Counted from the stretch's first letter, positions 8,462 to 16,372 are shown. The stretch is DNA of 47,692 bases from Eubacteriaceae bacterium (GCA_017405085.1 JAFRBB010000063.1:1-47692); one strand, 5' to 3'. Numbers and translations are program-made. The notes: generated by a model from the sequence alone, not told the origin.

Positions 8462-9325
8462 TCAAGCTTTGTAATTATTCAGCCACTGAACAATTTTCGG
8501 ATCAAAATGATCGATAATCTCGCTGTGTCCCAAATCCTTTTCCTTGATTCTCTCCATTTCATCATCGGTTAATGTGAAATCCCAAATATCAATATTCTGT
8601 TCCATACGTTCCACATGTACGGACTTCGGCAGAACCGATACACCGCGCTGTGTATTCCACCTAAGAACAACCTGCGCCGCTGATTTTCCGTATTTTTGTC
8701 CGATTTCCGTAAGCAGCGGATCGGAAAAGATACCATGCTTTCCTTCCGCGAGCGGTCCCCATGCCTGCGGCGCGATACCGTATTCCTTCATGAGGGCCAG
8801 CGCGTCCTCTTGTTGGAAAAAGGGATGTAGCTCAACTTGATTGACTGCGGGAATGATCTCAACATTTTCACAAAGATTGGCTAGGACAAAAGGATAAAAA
8901 TTGGAAACACCAACTGCCTTTGCAAGTCCCTCTTTATACGCTTTGGTAATACCTCTGTACGCCGCGAAATAGTCGCCGAGGGATTGGTGCAAAAGAATCA
9001 GATCCACGTATGCCATGTCCAGCTTCTCAAGGGACGCATGAACCGCTTTATAAGCGGCGTCTTCTGTCTTCATGTCAGAAACCCAAACCTTGGTTGTGAT
9101 AAAAAGGTCCTCTCTGGACACATGCCCATCGGTGATGGCGCGCTTCACGCCCCGACCAAGCGCTTCCTCATTGCCATAGGAAGAGGCGGTATCAAGAAGT
9201 CTGTATCCAGTCTTGATCGCATCATACACGACTTGTTCACACTCATTCGCGTCGGGAATTTGAAAAACGCCGAACCCTTCAAGGGGCATTTTTGCCCCCG
9301 TGTTTAATGTGACATATTCCATCAT
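8462..9325 (-). CDS. Aldo/keto reductase
   Basis: The 287-residue protein is a standard NADPH-dependent aldo/keto reductase of the 2,5-diketogluconate reductase type. The catalytic tetrad is visible: Asp and Tyr in DTASSYGNEEALG, Lys in FITTKVWVSD, and His in VDLILLHQSLGDY. KAVGVSNFYP and NQVELHPFFQ are family signatures, and VLPKSVHVERMEQN binds the NADPH phosphate. AGGAG stands 6 nt before the first ATG (9325) and 9 nt before the second. It is the first gene of the operon and is transcribed divergently from the LysR regulator. It reduces aldehydes or ketones; physiological substrate unknown. Confidence 0.92.
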   Translation of the reverse strand: MMEYVTLNTGAKMPLEGFGVFQIPDANECEQVVYDAIKTGYRLLDTASSYGNEEALGRGVKRAITDGHVSREDLFITTKVWVSDMKTEDAAYKAVHASLEKLDMAYVDLILLHQSLGDYFAAYRGITKAYKEGLAKAVGVSNFYPFVLANLCENVEIIPAVNQVELHPFFQQEDALALMKEYGIAPQAWGPLAEGKHGIFSDPLLTEIGQKYGKSAAQVVLRWNTQRGVSVLPKSVHVERMEQNIDIWDFTLTDDEMERIKEKDLGHSEIIDHFDPKIVQWLNNYKA

Positions 9326-9384
9326 CGTTTTCTCCTTTCACGGATTGATTTTCTTTGTTAGACGTTTCTCGCGTCTTCAAGTGT

Positions 9385-9413
9385 ATTTTATTGAAATTCC
9401 GCTTGTGAGTCCA
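9385..9413 (-). promoter_or_regulatory. Promoter of the redox/hydrolase operon
   Basis: On the minus strand TGGACT (9413-9408) and TAAAAT (9390-9385) are 17 bp apart, with transcription expected to start near 9378, about 53 nt before the aldo/keto reductase. It overlaps the -35 of the divergent LysR promoter, as is usual for LysR-controlled pairs. Confidence 0.5.
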
Positions 9414-9431
9414 CTGCTTTTCATCTATAAT
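9403..9431 (+). promoter_or_regulatory. Promoter of the LysR-family gene
   Basis: TTGTGA (9403-9408) and a perfect TATAAT (9426-9431) are separated by 17 bp. Expected start near 9438, inside the dyad at 9433-9451. Confidence 0.6.
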
Positions 9432-9432
9432 A

Positions 9433-9451
9433 GTATACGTGATAAGCATAC
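9433..9451. promoter_or_regulatory. Dyad, candidate LysR autoregulatory operator
   Basis: Half-sites GTATAC (9433-9438) and GCATAC (9446-9451) form GTATNC-N7-GNATAC, a dyad with one mismatch. It covers the expected transcription start of the LysR gene, so binding would repress that gene. Assignment to this regulator is inference from position and symmetry. Confidence 0.4.
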
Positions 9452-9475
9452 CATGACATGAAAGGATCTATGCCG

Positions 9476-10342
9476 ATGTTGATCGAAACCTATCTTTTGG
9501 AACAATTTGAAGCCGTCGCAAGGCGCGGCACTCTTCTCGCCGCTTCGGAAGAATTGCATATTTCCCAACCGTCTTTAAGCCGCTCAATGAAAAAACTGGA
9601 AAATGAACTCGGTGTTTCACTGTTCCATCGAGAAAACAGCAAAATCACTCTGAATGAGACCGGAAAAGTCGCCGCAGACTACGCCAAAAGAGCCCTCGAC
9701 GCCAATCGGGAACTGACCGAACGGGTCATACAATTTGACCGAAGCATACGCACCGTCAGCTTGGGCTCATGCGCGCCGTTTCCCATCAACGAATTAGTGC
9801 CTTTACTTCAAGAACATTTTCCCGGTAAAACACTGTCCACTGAGCTTCAAAACAGTGATGAAAGTCTTTTAAAAGGACTGGAAAATCATTTATATCAACT
9901 TATCATCCTTCATGAATATCCAAATGACAAAAAATTATTCTGCCAGCGTTATTTGGACGAACAGCTTTACATCACTTTGCCGAAGGATCACCCGTTGGCA
10001 AACAAAAAAAGCGTTTCGTTTTCCAATCTTGCCGGATTGCGCATTCTCATGGCTACCGGTATCGGATTTTGGATGACAGTCACTTCAGAAAAATTATCAT
10101 CTCCCGATCTCCTCATTCAAAACAGTATGGATGCATTAAATGAGTTGATTGACGCGTCCAGTCTTCCCTTTTTCAATTCCGATCAAATGCTTCGTTTAGG
10201 CTACCGGGTGCCGGATCGGGTGTCCATACCAATTAGCGATGAAGAAGCACACGTTACCTACTGGATCGCGTGTCTTTCGTCAGAAAAGGAAAAATTCCGC
10301 TCCCTGTTCAACACAGTACGCAGCACGGTACTGCGAGGATAA
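9476..10342 (+). CDS. LysR-family transcriptional regulator
   Basis: The product (288 residues) has the LysR winged helix-turn-helix at residues about 1-60: LLEQFEAVARRGTLLAASEE, ISQPSLSRSMKKLENELG and LFHRENSKITLNETG. An effector-binding domain follows, degenerate in the middle but with the typical DEQLYITLPKDHPLA strand. Three in-frame ATGs exist (9458, 9470, 9476). I choose 9476 because AAAGGA lies 9 nt upstream and the family usually begins three to five residues before the first helix. It probably controls the divergent operon in response to a small effector, perhaps an electrophile or a quinone; the effector cannot be read from sequence. Confidence 0.88.
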   Translation: MLIETYLLEQFEAVARRGTLLAASEELHISQPSLSRSMKKLENELGVSLFHRENSKITLNETGKVAADYAKRALDANRELTERVIQFDRSIRTVSLGSCAPFPINELVPLLQEHFPGKTLSTELQNSDESLLKGLENHLYQLIILHEYPNDKKLFCQRYLDEQLYITLPKDHPLANKKSVSFSNLAGLRILMATGIGFWMTVTSEKLSSPDLLIQNSMDALNELIDASSLPFFNSDQMLRLGYRVPDRVSIPISDEEAHVTYWIACLSSEKEKFRSLFNTVRSTVLRG

Positions 10343-10734
10343 ACCAGCATACAAGAACACTTCAATCTAATAAAAAGCGTTTGGGTCGGAGAACTCTTTT
10401 GAAAATAGCTTAAGAATTCTCAATCATCTTGATCGGCATGTTCCACTTCTACTCACTAGGAATAAGTTCGAATAGCCGAGTCTTGATCATGATGCAATCA
10501 CACTTCGATAAATTAAAACAACTAAGTGATTGCGAAACACGGTGCAATTCTTAACTTATATCCTATCGATTTGTGCTCAGTCAGATGATTTCAAATCGTG
10601 ACTCAGTCTCGTTAATTTTCTACTTATACGATTCATTAGCCGTCATGATGCATTTTGGGGGTATTTTTGCTGTAATTTCATCTGAATTTCTATCATAAAA
10701 TGGCTTTATACCGCGTTTTTTTATCGTTGTCCGG
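10343..10734. other. AT-rich intergenic stretch, no supported gene
   Basis: Between the LysR gene and the promoter of the MazG-like gene I see no supported gene. A minus-strand frame at 10620-10883 has no ribosome binding site and runs through the promoter at 10735. Confidence 0.4.
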
Positions 10735-10763
10735 TTGACAAACCCATCGTTTTTGACTATGAT
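10735..10763 (+). promoter_or_regulatory. Promoter of the MazG-like gene
   Basis: TTGACA (10735-10740) and TATGAT (10758-10763) with a 17-bp spacer, a near-consensus housekeeping promoter. The transcript would start near 10770, giving an unusually long leader of about 190 nt before the start codon at 10960. Confidence 0.65.
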
Positions 10764-10959
10764 GACGTTATCACCATATGATTTATCATTTGAGGAAAGC
10801 TGATTCAAGCAAACAAATTTCAACGCCAACCAAAAAAAATAAAAACGCTGTCCTGCTGAGTTTCCAACTGAACGATTCATCATCCATCAGCCAAAACCAT
10901 ACTTTGTGTCACAACAACATCACACGCGAAAACCAATAAAAACCAACAAGGAGAGAACC

Positions 10960-11283
10960 ATGAAACAATACTACAACACCCTCGTCCGAGACAAAATCCC
11001 CGAAATCATCGAAAACACCGGCCGCCGTTGTGAAGTCCGCGTGCTGGACAATGACGATGACATGAAACGCGCGCTCATTGCCAAGCTTCGCGAAAAAGCC
11101 GGCACCTTCGCCGAAAAACAAACCGAAGACGAACTCTCCGACCTTTTAAGCGTCGTCGACGCCATCGTCGAGCTCTACGACTTCGAGCCGATGCACATCG
11201 ACTATATCAAAATGCAAAACAACGAGCAAAAAGGCAGCTACACCTCCCGCGTCTTTTTGGAATCCGTCACCAGCGACGACTGA
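10960..11283 (+). CDS. MazG/PRA-PH-like house-cleaning nucleotide pyrophosphohydrolase
   Basis: The 107-residue product belongs to the small all-alpha NTP pyrophosphohydrolase group (COG4997-like, often labelled phosphoribosyl-ATP pyrophosphohydrolase-like). The N-terminal YYNTLVRDKIPEIIENTGRR is diagnostic, and FLESV at the end is typical. Members bind magnesium with an EExxE motif on helix 1 and ExxD on helix 2. Here helix 1 reads KLREKAGTFAEK, so two of the three glutamates appear replaced, while helix 2 keeps DELSDLL. Activity may therefore be lost or altered. ATG 10960 follows AAGGAG at good spacing; the longer upstream frame has none. Confidence 0.8.
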   Translation: MKQYYNTLVRDKIPEIIENTGRRCEVRVLDNDDDMKRALIAKLREKAGTFAEKQTEDELSDLLSVVDAIVELYDFEPMHIDYIKMQNNEQKGSYTSRVFLESVTSDD

Positions 11284-11311
11284 TCCCTTCGAGGTTCCTA
11301 GCTTTCGGCAC

Positions 11312-11349
11312 AAAAAAAAGACGGACCTTCTCGGGAAGATCCGCCCGTC
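11312..11349 (-). terminator. Rho-independent terminator after yraN
   Basis: A GC-rich stem (GACGG...CCGTC with an inner CTTC/GAAG arm) is followed on the minus strand by eight T residues (plus-strand A-run 11312-11319). It closes the rplS-lepB-ylqF-rnhB-yraN transcript. Confidence 0.75.
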
Positions 11350-11372
11350 AATCGTAAAATTCGGACAATTCA

Positions 11373-11756
11373 TTAAATGCGGCGATTTTCCATAAATGCC
11401 CCCGGCACATGGCGAACCCACAGCCGGTTTTGATCGTCCACCACCACTTCAATGACGTCAAAGCGCATGTCATAATCAAACAAATCATGCTCCGCCGCGT
11501 AGAGCTTCGCCGTGTTGATAATCCGGCGCTGCTTGGTCTTGCCCACCGCCTCAATCGGCAGGCCGTGACCAATGTCCCGGCGCAGCTTGACCTCCACAAA
11601 AACGATGGTGTCATCCTGTCTGCAAATCAAATCGATCTCGCCGACACGTCTTGTATAATTGCGCTCAAGCACCGCATAACCCTGTTGTTCCAAAAAACGA
11701 GCAGCCGCCTTTTCGCCGCGGCTGCCTTTTTGATGATTTTCTTTTCGTTCTGCCAT
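11373..11756 (-). CDS. yraN: YraN/UPF0102-family endonuclease-like protein
   Basis: The 127-residue protein has the UPF0102 signature: GSRGEKAAARFLEQQGYAVL, RNYTRRVGEIDLICRQDDTI and VFVEVKLRRD. The E-ID...E-K arrangement is a PDDEXK-type nuclease core resembling Holliday-junction resolvases. The family sits next to rnhB in many bacteria, as here, but its cellular role is not settled. ATG 11756 is chosen because homologues begin just before the KGSRGEKAA helix; the upstream extension in the same frame is rich in Trp and Arg and looks non-coding. It is last in the operon. Confidence 0.85.
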   Translation of the reverse strand: MAERKENHQKGSRGEKAAARFLEQQGYAVLERNYTRRVGEIDLICRQDDTIVFVEVKLRRDIGHGLPIEAVGKTKQRRIINTAKLYAAEHDLFDYDMRFDVIEVVVDDQNRLWVRHVPGAFMENRRI

Positions 11757-11858
11757 CTGTCTCTCTCGGCGAAAATAATACCAAAGTCCGTCAAACCAAG
11801 CAGTGAGACGGCTTTGAAGGTGTACGCTAAACAATTTGCCGGTTTTGGCTCCTTGCCG

Positions 11859-12638
11859 TCACGAAACAAAATGGGTAATAAATGACCGCCTGTGAATCGG
11901 GCACGGACCGATAGTCCTCAGCGCCTCGATGTGGGCGGCGCTGCCGTAGCCCATGTTGGAGGCAAAGCCGTAGCCGGGAAATTCGGCGTCATAGGCCCGC
12001 ATCAAATCATCCCGGTATTCCTTGGCGATGATGCTCGCGGCGCCGATCGACAGGCTCAAGGCGTCCCCGTGAACGAGGGACGTCACCGGCACCTCCGAGG
12101 GAATGGAAAGGGCGTCGATGAGCAGGGCGTCGGGCTCCACGTCCAGACTCTCCACGGCCTTTCGCATGGCAAGCTTCGTCGCCTCCAGAATGTTGATCTC
12201 GTCGATGACCGCGGGGGAAACCTCTCCGACGGCATAACCTATCGCTTCATGTTTAATCGCGGCCGCGAGGGCCTGTCTTTTGGCGTGGGAGAGTTTTTTG
12301 GAATCGTCAATACCCAGCACCGAAAAATCCTCCGGAAGGATCACGGCGCCGGCCACCACGGGTCCGGCCAGCGGGCCCCTTCCCACCTCGTCCAGGCCGC
12401 AAATCAAGCGAAATCCCCGGGCGCGAAGGGCATTGTCCACCCGCTTTTTTTCCGCCAAGGCATCGGTCAGTCTGTCCATCTCCTTTTGTCGTCTTTCAAG
12501 CTTGGCCGCCAAAGCCCGGACCCCTTTTCGCGGATCGGCGGCAAGGGCCGCGGTCCAGGGAGCAAAGTCGTCGGGCGTAAGGGCCTCGACGATTTTTTTT
12601 ATTTCTGAAACGGATTTTCCCGCAAGTTCAATGCTCAT
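11859..12638 (-). CDS. rnhB: Ribonuclease HII
   Basis: The 259-residue protein cleaves the RNA strand of RNA-DNA hybrids and removes misincorporated ribonucleotides. GLDEVGRGPLAGPVVAGAVI carries the catalytic Asp-Glu pair, and SLSIGAASIIAKEYRD together with the DALLIDAL strand supplies the other acidic residues. The N-terminal extension of about 75 residues before the catalytic core, with a basic coiled segment (KLERRQKEMDRL), is common in Firmicutes. ATG 12638 overlaps the end of ylqF by 11 nt and has an AGGTG site. Next to ylqF as in B. subtilis. Confidence 0.95.
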   Translation of the reverse strand: MSIELAGKSVSEIKKIVEALTPDDFAPWTAALAADPRKGVRALAAKLERRQKEMDRLTDALAEKKRVDNALRARGFRLICGLDEVGRGPLAGPVVAGAVILPEDFSVLGIDDSKKLSHAKRQALAAAIKHEAIGYAVGEVSPAVIDEINILEATKLAMRKAVESLDVEPDALLIDALSIPSEVPVTSLVHGDALSLSIGAASIIAKEYRDDLMRAYDAEFPGYGFASNMGYGSAAHIEALRTIGPCPIHRRSFITHFVS

Positions 12639-13473
12639 CGGCACACCTGTCAATGGTCATTCGACCCAGCTTCCCGTCGCGAAAATCCTTCAAAATCATT
12701 TGAGATGTCCTGAGATAATCGGGCTCTCCCCCGCGGAGCACAAGCTTTTTCTTGTCCGCCACGGCGTCAAACACCTCAAAGGCCTTCATCCGCGACGCGT
12801 CAATGGCGTAGCGCTCGGACAGGCGCTCGGGATAATAATCTAGCAAAAACCGCACCAAATCCCCCGCGATGTTTTCCGGTTCATAAATCGTGTCCTTGAT
12901 CGCGGCAATCCAGGCCAGCTCCACGCCGGTGCGCTCGTCGTCAAACTTGGGCCAGAGAATCCCCGGCGTGTCCAAAAGCAACAGGCCGCCGTCGGTTTTG
13001 AGCCATTGCTGACCCTTGGTCACCCCGGGGCGATTGCCGGTGACGGCCTTTTTTTTGCCGATCAGGGTGTTGATCACGGCGCTTTTGCCCACGTTGGGAA
13101 TGCCGCAGATCAGGCATTTCTGCGCGGCCTTGCCCTTGTGGTTGAGGCTTTCGACAGCCCGGATGAGCGCCTCTTTGGCTTTGGCATTGTAGGCGGTAAA
13201 GGCGAGCACCTTGTCCGCGGCGCCGGTTTTTTCCAGGTGAGAAAGCCAGCGCGCCGTCTCGTCGGGATCCGCCAAATCGGATTTATTGAGCACGAGCACG
13301 TGCTTTTTGCGCGCGGTGGTGCGCTTGATGTCGGGATTTCTGCCGGCTTTGGGCACCCGGGCGTCCACTAGCTCAATGACCACGTCAATGAGCTTTAATT
13401 TCTCCCCGATTTGCCTGCCGGCCTTGGCCATATGGCCGGGATACCACTGCAGCGGGTTTTGTCCTTGGCCCAT
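12628..13473 (-). CDS. ylqF: Ribosome biogenesis GTPase YlqF/RbgA
   Basis: The 281-residue circularly permuted GTPase acts in late assembly of the 50S ribosomal subunit. The permuted order is visible: G4 (VLNKSDLAD) comes before G1 (GIPNVGKSAVINTL) and G3 (DTPGILWPKF). The N-terminal NPLQWYPGHMAKAGRQI is a family hallmark, and the C-terminal helical domain (GRMTID at the end) binds the ribosome. ATG 13473 starts 2 nt after the lepB stop, so translation is probably coupled; the longer TTG start would lie inside lepB. Confidence 0.95.
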   Translation of the reverse strand: MGQGQNPLQWYPGHMAKAGRQIGEKLKLIDVVIELVDARVPKAGRNPDIKRTTARKKHVLVLNKSDLADPDETARWLSHLEKTGAADKVLAFTAYNAKAKEALIRAVESLNHKGKAAQKCLICGIPNVGKSAVINTLIGKKKAVTGNRPGVTKGQQWLKTDGGLLLLDTPGILWPKFDDERTGVELAWIAAIKDTIYEPENIAGDLVRFLLDYYPERLSERYAIDASRMKAFEVFDAVADKKKLVLRGGEPDYLRTSQMILKDFRDGKLGRMTIDRCADEH

Positions 13474-13475
13474 CG

Positions 13476-14003
13476 TCACACCGTCCCGAGGCGGCTCAAC
13501 GGCCAAAATCTGAAAAACACCTTGCCGATGATATCTTTTCGCTTGATAAACCCGACGCTGTCATAGCGGGAGTCCAGACTGACGGGTCTGTTGTCCCCCA
13601 GCACAAAATAGCTGCCCTCGGGAACCGTCACCGACGAAAAATCATCATAATCCCCGGTGTTGATATAAGGCTCGTCCAGCGCCGCGCCGTTGCGGTAGAC
13701 CACCCGGTTTCTGATTTCCACCGTGTCTCCGGCCTTGCCGATAACCCGCTTGACATAGTCCACATGATCAGCGTGCTTGAGCACCACAATGTCACCGTAA
13801 TCGGGCTCCGAAATGCGATAGCCGATTTTGTTGATGATCAGCCGCTCGCCGTCCTGAAGCGTCGGCACCATCGACGTGCCCTGAACCAGCACAAAATCAA
13901 ACAAAAACGCTTTAATGATAAACGCCAGCGCCACGGCAATGACAATGGACAAAATCCATTCCTTCGCCTCCGAGCCGCTGTGCTCCGATGTCATTTTTGG
14001 CAT
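13476..14003 (-). CDS. lepB: Signal peptidase I
   Basis: The 175-residue membrane serine protease removes signal peptides from secreted proteins. One N-terminal transmembrane helix (WILSIVIAVALAFIIKAFLF) is followed by the catalytic Ser in VQGTSMVPTLQDG, the catalytic Lys in DYVKRVIGKAGDTVE and the conserved GDNRPVSLDSRYDS box. Size and single membrane span are typical of Gram-positive SipS-type enzymes. It lies between rplS and ylqF. Confidence 0.95.
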   Translation of the reverse strand: MPKMTSEHSGSEAKEWILSIVIAVALAFIIKAFLFDFVLVQGTSMVPTLQDGERLIINKIGYRISEPDYGDIVVLKHADHVDYVKRVIGKAGDTVEIRNRVVYRNGAALDEPYINTGDYDDFSSVTVPEGSYFVLGDNRPVSLDSRYDSVGFIKRKDIIGKVFFRFWPLSRLGTV

Positions 14004-14102
14004 ACATTCACCGTCCTTTTTTCGCGTATTAACGATTTATTATAACCGACACGCCTTAAAATTTGCAAAAGGACGCGCCGCGCCAAATGGTCAAAACATA
14101 AC

Positions 14103-14122
14103 AAAAAAGGGGCCGCAGCCCC
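14103..14122 (-). terminator. Intrinsic terminator after rplS
   Basis: GGGGC, CGCA, GCCCC form a short GC stem; the minus strand then runs into six T residues (plus-strand A-run 14103-14108). It would separate rimM-trmD-rplS from lepB, at least partly. Confidence 0.65.
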
Positions 14123-14128
14123 CGAAAA

Positions 14129-14470
14129 TTAAATTCTTTCTTTGACTCTTGCCGCTTTGCCGACTCTGCCGCGCAGATAGTTGAGCTTGGCGCGTCTGAC
14201 TTTACCGCGACGGACGACATCGACCTGCGCCACTTTGGGTGAGTGAACGGGAAATGTTCTTTCGACGCCGATACCGGAAGAAAGCTTGCGAACCGTGAAA
14301 GTTTCGTTGACACCGCCGTGTTGTTTTTTCAGCACGGTGCCTTCAAACATCTGAATTCTTTCGCGTTTACCTTCGATAACACGCACGTGAACGCGAACCG
14401 TGTCCCCGACTTTGAATTCGGGTTTTTCCGCCTTCATGTTGGCGGCTTCGATTTTTTTAATGTAGTCCAT
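14129..14470 (-). CDS. rplS: 50S ribosomal protein L19
   Basis: The 113-residue protein lies at the 30S-50S interface. [52 protein letters not shown] and [17 protein letters not shown] are the standard L19 blocks. Of two adjacent ATG codons the second (14470) is better spaced from AAGGAG. It follows trmD, the usual order rimM-trmD-rplS. Confidence 0.97.
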   Translation of the reverse strand: MDYIKKIEAANMKAEKPEFKVGDTVRVHVRVIEGKRERIQMFEGTVLKKQHGGVNETFTVRKLSSGIGVERTFPVHSPKVAQVDVVRRGKVRRAKLNYLRGRVGKAARVKERI

Positions 14471-14569
14471 CATATCTCCTTTATGTTGAAAGATTGACGA
14501 TCATTCGCGCGGTTCGCGCCAGCGGATCATCGCAACGTATGCGTTTTTCGCATACCAATGTATTTTAGC

Positions 14570-15265
14570 CTATCTCTTTTGATTTTGCAAGTACTTTTCG
14601 TAAAGATCCGGCCTTTTTTCCTCGGTCAGACGAAGAGACTCCCGATGGCGCCAGGCTTTGATCTCGGCGTGATTGCCTGAGAGCAGCACCGGCGGCACGT
14701 GGACGCCCTCTACGGTCTCGGGCCGGGTGTATTGGGGATATTCCAAAAGATCGTTCTCAAAGCTCTCCTCGGCCAAACTCTCGCTGTTGCCAAGCACTCC
14801 CGGCAGATGACGGGCCGCGGCGTCGGCCATCACCAGCGCGGCCAGTTCTCCCCCGGTCAGCACATAATCCCCAATGCTGTAAGAGCGGGTGACAACGGCG
14901 TCAATCGCCCGCTGATCAATTCCCTCATAATGGCCGCAAAGAAAAACGACGCTCTCCTCCCGGGCCAGGGCTTTGGCCTCCTTTTGGGTGAAGGGACGTC
15001 CCGCAGGAGACGTATTGATGACGGGCATGGCCTCAACCCCGGCGATGGAGCGCACCGCCCGAAGCACCGGAGGGGCCGCCATCACCATGCCGGCGCCGCC
15101 GCCGTAGGGATAATCATCGACCCGGTTGTGCTTGTTCTCCGCGAAATCCCGAATGTCGATGACCCGCGCGTCAACCGCTCCCGATTCACAGGCCCGCTTC
15201 ATCAGGCTCTCGGCGAAATAGGCGCGGATCATATCCGGAAACAGCGTTAAAAAATAAAATGTCAT
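14570..15265 (-). CDS. trmD: tRNA (guanine-N1-)-methyltransferase TrmD
   Basis: The 231-residue SPOUT-class enzyme makes m1G37 in tRNAs reading CNN codons and prevents frameshifting. FLTLFPDMIRAYF opens the protein, VFLCGHYEGIDQRAID and SIGDYVLTGGELAA form the trefoil-knot S-adenosylmethionine site, and YPQYTRPETVEGVHVP is the substrate loop. ATG 15265 overlaps the rimM stop as ATGA, showing coupled translation. Confidence 0.97.
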   Translation of the reverse strand: MTFYFLTLFPDMIRAYFAESLMKRACESGAVDARVIDIRDFAENKHNRVDDYPYGGGAGMVMAAPPVLRAVRSIAGVEAMPVINTSPAGRPFTQKEAKALAREESVVFLCGHYEGIDQRAIDAVVTRSYSIGDYVLTGGELAALVMADAAARHLPGVLGNSESLAEESFENDLLEYPQYTRPETVEGVHVPPVLLSGNHAEIKAWRHRESLRLTEEKRPDLYEKYLQNQKR

Positions 15266-15780
15266 AGCAAAAAATAATCCTCGGGAATATCGGCGGCAAC
15301 CGTCATCGCCTCCAAATCCCAATCCTTGAAAAACACCTTGCGAAAGGGCACGTATAGCATCTTTTTCTCGGCGTTCAAGGCAATCTCAATGGTGTCGACA
15401 GAGCCGGTTCCCGTGAGAATATCCTTGATCGTCCCGATGTCCCCTTTGCGCGCGTCGATAACCCGCACACCGATGAGATCGGCGATAAAAAACTCATCGG
15501 GCCCCAGGGGCACGCTTTCTTCTCGGGGCACCGAAAGCAGGGCGCCGCGAAAGGTCTCCGCCGTCGTCCGGTCGGTGACCCCTTCAAAGCTGAGCCAAAC
15601 CTGATTTTGATGATAACGAACCGATGCCACGGCATAGTCGGCCGTCTTTCCCTTGTGTCTGACGGTGACCCGGGCAAGCTCGGAAAAGCGCTTCGGGTCG
15701 TCGGTCAAGGGCTTGACCTTCAATTCTCCGCGCACGCCGTGAACTCCCAGGATTTCCCCGATAATCATATAATCTTTCAT
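15262..15780 (-). CDS. rimM: Ribosome maturation factor RimM
   Basis: The 172-residue protein helps mature the 30S head. IIGEILGVHGVRGELKVKPL is the N-terminal hallmark; EFFIADLIGVRVIDA opens the PRC-barrel domain, and YVPFRKVFFKDWDLEAMTV closes it. Start ATG 15780 follows AAAGGA by 7 nt. It is the first gene of rimM-trmD-rplS. In most Firmicutes it follows khpA closely; here about 1.2 kb of small-gene DNA intervenes. Confidence 0.95.
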   Translation of the reverse strand: MKDYMIIGEILGVHGVRGELKVKPLTDDPKRFSELARVTVRHKGKTADYAVASVRYHQNQVWLSFEGVTDRTTAETFRGALLSVPREESVPLGPDEFFIADLIGVRVIDARKGDIGTIKDILTGTGSVDTIEIALNAEKKMLYVPFRKVFFKDWDLEAMTVAADIPEDYFLL

Positions 15781-15905
15781 GTCGTGATCCTTTAATTTAA
15801 ATATTTTGTTTATTGTACATATTTTGCGGCGCGCCGTCAAACGGGCGAAAAAACTTTTGCGTGATGACGGTTCTTAAAGACGCTTTATCCTCAAAAAAAT
15901 GTTGT

Positions 15906-15941
15906 AAAAAAAGCCCCACGCCATCAAACGTGAAGCTTTTT
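15906..15941. terminator. Bidirectional terminator between XRE gene and rimM
   Basis: An A-run, GC, ACG...CGT and GC with a T-run form a hairpin flanked by AAAAAAA on one side and TTTTT on the other, so it can act on either strand. It ends the XRE gene transcript. Confidence 0.6.
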
Positions 15942-15943
15942 CA

Positions 15944-16192
15944 TTATGCCATCTTATCCACCATCTCCCGATACTGTTTAAGCAATTCCAGAAGCTCCGG
16001 ATCCGTGAGGACATCCTCCATTTTGCATTCCAGCGCCAGACAAATGCGCAAAATCGTATCCATATGAACGCGGTCAAAAGAAGCCGTTCCCTGCTCATAA
16101 GCTTGATAAGAACGCACTTTAATCCCTGCCTTTTCGGCTAATTGGGATTGAGATAACCCCCTCGCAGTTCGCATTTCCTTTAATTTGCTCAT
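15944..16192 (-). CDS. XRE-family helix-turn-helix regulator
   Basis: The 82-residue protein is a Cro/C1-type DNA-binding domain: KLKEMRTARGLSQSQLAEKA, then KVRSYQAYEQGTASF as recognition helix, and TILRICLALECKMEDVL. A short helical tail follows. ATG 16192 has AGGAGGG close upstream. It lies 56 nt downstream of a 34-residue membrane peptide gene and next to two candidate type I toxin-antitoxin modules, inside a stretch that interrupts a conserved ribosomal cluster. It may regulate those small genes; this is inference from position. Target unknown. Confidence 0.85.
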   Translation of the reverse strand: MSKLKEMRTARGLSQSQLAEKAGIKVRSYQAYEQGTASFDRVHMDTILRICLALECKMEDVLTDPELLELLKQYREMVDKMA

Positions 16193-16248
16193 TTTCCCTC
16201 CTGAATCTCGAGCAGCGCCAACGGTGTCGCCGTTAATCAAAAAACGCT

Positions 16249-16353
16249 TTATCCTCTTTCACGCATGCGCTTAATAATCGAGTACACGACATAGCCGCTG
16301 GCCAAGATACATCCGATTCGAAGGATGATTGTGATGAGTAACAATTTTTTCAT
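16249..16353 (-). CDS. 34-residue hydrophobic membrane peptide
   Basis: The peptide begins MKKLLLITIILRIGCILASG and ends in SIIKRMRERG: two lysines, a hydrophobic stretch of about 22 residues and a basic tail, so a single membrane span is expected. AGGAGG (16360-16365) lies exactly 6 nt before the ATG, a near-ideal ribosome binding site, and there is a clean TAA stop. This makes a real gene likely despite its length. It precedes the XRE regulator in the same direction. Small membrane peptides beside a Cro-like regulator could be a toxin, a signalling peptide or a host-membrane modulator; none of these can be chosen from sequence. Confidence 0.6.
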   Translation of the reverse strand: MKKLLLITIILRIGCILASGYVVYSIIKRMRERG

Positions 16354-16372
16354 AAAAAACCTCCTAAAATAA

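Noticed and set aside
10620..10883. 87-codon minus-strand frame in the LysR-mazG gap
   Set aside because: No ribosome binding site, unusual composition, and it lies across a near-consensus plus-strand promoter (10735-10763). A transposase fragment was considered but no motif was found.
10779..10935. Short plus-strand frame within the mazG leader
   Set aside because: No ribosome binding site; composition is Ser/Asn/Gln-rich as expected from AT- and CA-rich leader DNA.
14570..15322. Longer TrmD starting at 15322
   Set aside because: The extra residues overlap rimM coding sequence and do not belong to TrmD; the ATGA overlap at 15265 defines the start.
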